Shown here one piece after another: positions 31,879-33,558 of a stretch of 33,558 nucleotides of DNA. The position numbers and the translations under genes are program-made. The stretch lies in assembly GCA_964598005.1 (NCBI GenBank), contig CAZRAL010000029.1, positions 1-33,558 of the forward strand, written 5' to 3'. Positions within the stretch are counted from its first letter, which is position 1. Each line of letters begins with the position of its first letter. The notes under the pieces are model-generated. The model worked only from the letters and a program-made list of their open reading frames with translations, had not been told where the DNA came from and did no database searches. The stretch comes from CAZRAL01 sp964598005 (GTDB taxonomy: Bacteria > Pseudomonadota > Gammaproteobacteria > Burkholderiales > Usitatibacteraceae).

Positions 31879-33260
31879 TGCACAGCATCCTCGGAGCGAG
31901 GTAGAACACTCGCTATCTCGCCACGCAGGGTATGGTGTAACGCCTGCACAATTTGGACTTCGACAAATGTCCCTGCAAGCAAGGAAGCCACGCTACCATT
32001 TATCGGGAAATTCACCACACGATTGTTATCCGTGCGCCCCATCCACTCTTCGGCATTCTTGCGCGACGGGCCTTCCACCAGAATGCGTTGCAACGTCCCA
32101 ACCATCGAACGGGATACCGCCGTGGCCTGATCCTCCAGCAAGGCTTGCAGTCGTTGCAAACGTTTCAGCTTGATCTCGTGCGGCGTATCGTCATGCAAAG
32201 CAGCAGCCGGTGTACCCGGGCGGCGGGAATACAAAAATGAATACCCCCCATCGAATTGCACCTCTTCAACCAGCTTCATGGTTTTTTCAAAATCATCTTC
32301 GGTTTCCCCCGGAAAACCCACGATGAAATCGCTTGAAATGGAAATGTGCGGACGTATGGCGCGTAACTGGCGAACAATGGATTTGTATTCCAGCGCGGTG
32401 TAATTGCGCTTCATGGCTGCCAATACTGTGTCCGAACCCGCTTGCACCGGAAGATGCAATTGCGAGACCAGCTTGGGCAGCTTGCCATAAGCCTCAATCA
32501 ACCGTTTGGAAAATTCCAATGGATGTGAAGTGGTATAGCGCAAACGTTCGATGCCCGGCACCTGATGAACAGCAGTCAAAAGCAGCGCAAAATCGGCTCG
32601 TTCGCCATCACTCATTTCACCCACATAGGCATTCACGTTTTGCCCAAGCAAGGTCACTTCCTTCACGCCTTGGGTTGCCAGCGCACGGATTTCCGCCACC
32701 ACGCTCTCGAAAGGCCGGGAGATTTCTTCGCCACGTGTGTATGGCACCACACAGAAACTGCAATACTTCGAGCAGCCTTCCATAATGGAAACAAAAGCCG
32801 CCGCGCCTTCCACCCGCGCAGGAGGCAAATGATCAAATTTTTCAATCTCTGGAAACGAAATATCAACTTGTGCCGTTCCGCCACGGCGCCGGGCCTGAAT
32901 CATCTGCGGAAGCCGATGTAACGTCTGCGGACCAAACACCAAATCCACGTACGGCGCACGCTTCACGATGGCTTCCCCCTCCTGTGAGGCAACGCATCCC
33001 CCTACGCCGATCAGTAAATCCGGATTATGCTGCTTCAACTCCTTGATACGCCCCAGATCGCTGAACAATTTTTCAGACGCCTTTTCGCGTACCGAGCATG
33101 AGTTATAAAGAATGACATCGGCTTCTTCCGCGGCGTGGACTTTTTCAAAACCTTCAAATGCATGCAGTACATCGGCCATTTTGTCCGAATCGTACTCGTT
33201 CATCTGGCATCCGAACGTACGGATAAAAACTTTTTTGCTGGTTTTAAGTGTTGAGGTCAT
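31875..33260 (-). CDS. miaB: tRNA-2-methylthio-N6-dimethylallyladenosine synthase
   Basis: A 461-residue radical SAM methylthiotransferase that converts i6A37 to ms2i6A37 in tRNAs reading UNN codons. The N-terminal UPF0004 domain carries the auxiliary cluster cysteines C18, C55 and C89; the radical SAM cluster CSKYCSFC has C163, C167 and C170; a TRAM domain ends the protein (about 385-450). AGGAG precedes the ATG. It heads the miaB-phoH-ybeY-corC-lnt operon and lies downstream of a tRNA gene on the same strand. Confidence 0.97.
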   Translation of the reverse strand: MTSTLKTSKKVFIRTFGCQMNEYDSDKMADVLHAFEGFEKVHAAEEADVILYNSCSVREKASEKLFSDLGRIKELKQHNPDLLIGVGGCVASQEGEAIVKRAPYVDLVFGPQTLHRLPQMIQARRRGGTAQVDISFPEIEKFDHLPPARVEGAAAFVSIMEGCSKYCSFCVVPYTRGEEISRPFESVVAEIRALATQGVKEVTLLGQNVNAYVGEMSDGERADFALLLTAVHQVPGIERLRYTTSHPLEFSKRLIEAYGKLPKLVSQLHLPVQAGSDTVLAAMKRNYTALEYKSIVRQLRAIRPHISISSDFIVGFPGETEDDFEKTMKLVEEVQFDGGYSFLYSRRPGTPAAALHDDTPHEIKLKRLQRLQALLEDQATAVSRSMVGTLQRILVEGPSRKNAEEWMGRTDNNRVVNFPINGSVASLLAGTFVEVQIVQALHHTLRGEIASVLPRSEDAVQ

Positions 33261-33353
33261 GCGGGACTCCTGGATCGCGGGGAATAACCCGGGCAGGCTG
33301 CAATGGGGCAGGGTAAGGTAAGGGAAAGGACAGAAAATTCCTGGTTTTTAATC

Positions 33354-33430
33354 TGGTGGCCAATCCCTGATTCGAACAGGGGACCTGCGGATTATGATTC
33401 CGTCGCTCTAACCGGCTGAGCTAATTGGCC
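33354..33430 (-). tRNA. tRNA with anticodon CAU, probably elongator tRNA-Met
   Basis: 77 nt including an encoded CCA. Acceptor arms GGCCAAT and ATTGGCC pair fully, the D arm reads AGCTCAGCCGGTTAGAGC, the T arm TTCGAAT with stems CCCTG and CAGGG, and the anticodon loop is ATCATAA with anticodon CAT. One mismatch (A-C) closes the top of the anticodon stem. The absence of the three G-C pairs of initiator tRNA before the loop excludes tRNA-fMet. The CGGAATCATAATCCG arm is like betaproteobacterial elongator Met; tRNA-Ile with a lysidine-modified CAU cannot be fully excluded. Confidence 0.9.
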
Positions 33431-33558
33431 AGATTCAAAAATACTGTCGAAGGGGCGAAATTATGGGGGCAAGCTGTTCCGTCGTCAAGCCTACCGGGCG
33501 AACTGTGTTGCGAGTTTTTAAGTTGTCCGGATTTATAGCACGCGACCTGTCCGGTTGT

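Noticed and set aside
33431..33558. Right edge after the tRNA
   Set aside because: 128 bp with no gene, clear promoter or repeat that I could support.

Overview
The window looks like a chromosomal segment of a betaproteobacterium, probably Nitrosomonadales or a relative. The reasons are protein-level resemblance and two housekeeping gene strings typical of that class: leuS-lptE-holA-proA-(nadD)-rsfS-rlmH-maf-rng, and miaB-phoH-ybeY-corC-lnt-glyQ-glyS-gmhB-plsC-M48-gloA. I cannot name the genus. There is no rRNA, CRISPR array, complete insertion sequence or prophage. One tRNA lies at the right edge.

Layout. 1-184 is unassigned and may be the end of an insertion sequence. 185-2898 (+) holds yggT and a dynamin-like GTPase. 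2923-17492 (-) is the leuS-to-rng string, read from high to low coordinates. It is broken in two places. A Csu-type (spore coat U) chaperone-usher pilus operon of five genes (8613-14039) sits between lptE and holA. A 239-bp MITE-like element (6052-6290) sits between proA and rsfS, where nadD is usually found; nadD is absent from the window. 17653-18489 (+) is a FecR/SPOR-like periplasmic protein, 18741-19571 (-) a polyphosphate kinase 2, and 19803-21041 (+) an MgtE magnesium channel. 21068-33260 (-) is the miaB-to-gloA string, interrupted between lnt and glyQ by a decayed methyltransferase gene on the opposite strand and carrying an extra GNAT acetyltransferase between glyS and gmhB. A tRNA with anticodon CAU lies at 33354-33430.

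How the genes work together. Most minus-strand genes serve translation and ribosome or RNA quality control (leuS, glyQS, rsfS, rlmH, rng, ybeY, miaB) or the cell envelope (lptE, lnt, gmhB, plsC). They are packed with 1-14 bp overlaps that suggest translational coupling. The pilus operon has its own good sigma70-type promoter next to a perfect 22-bp palindrome, encodes pilin, a small exported protein, chaperone, usher and two-domain tip subunit in that order, and ends 7 nt before holA, so pilus transcription may run into holA and proA.

Points most worth following up: the usher has two tandem N-terminal domains instead of one; the MITE-like element's 3-bp target duplication is the proA stop codon; RsfS has a long basic low-complexity tail; and PhoH carries a (His-Thr-Gln-Lys)4 plus Asp9 linker encoded by two in-frame tandem DNA repeats.
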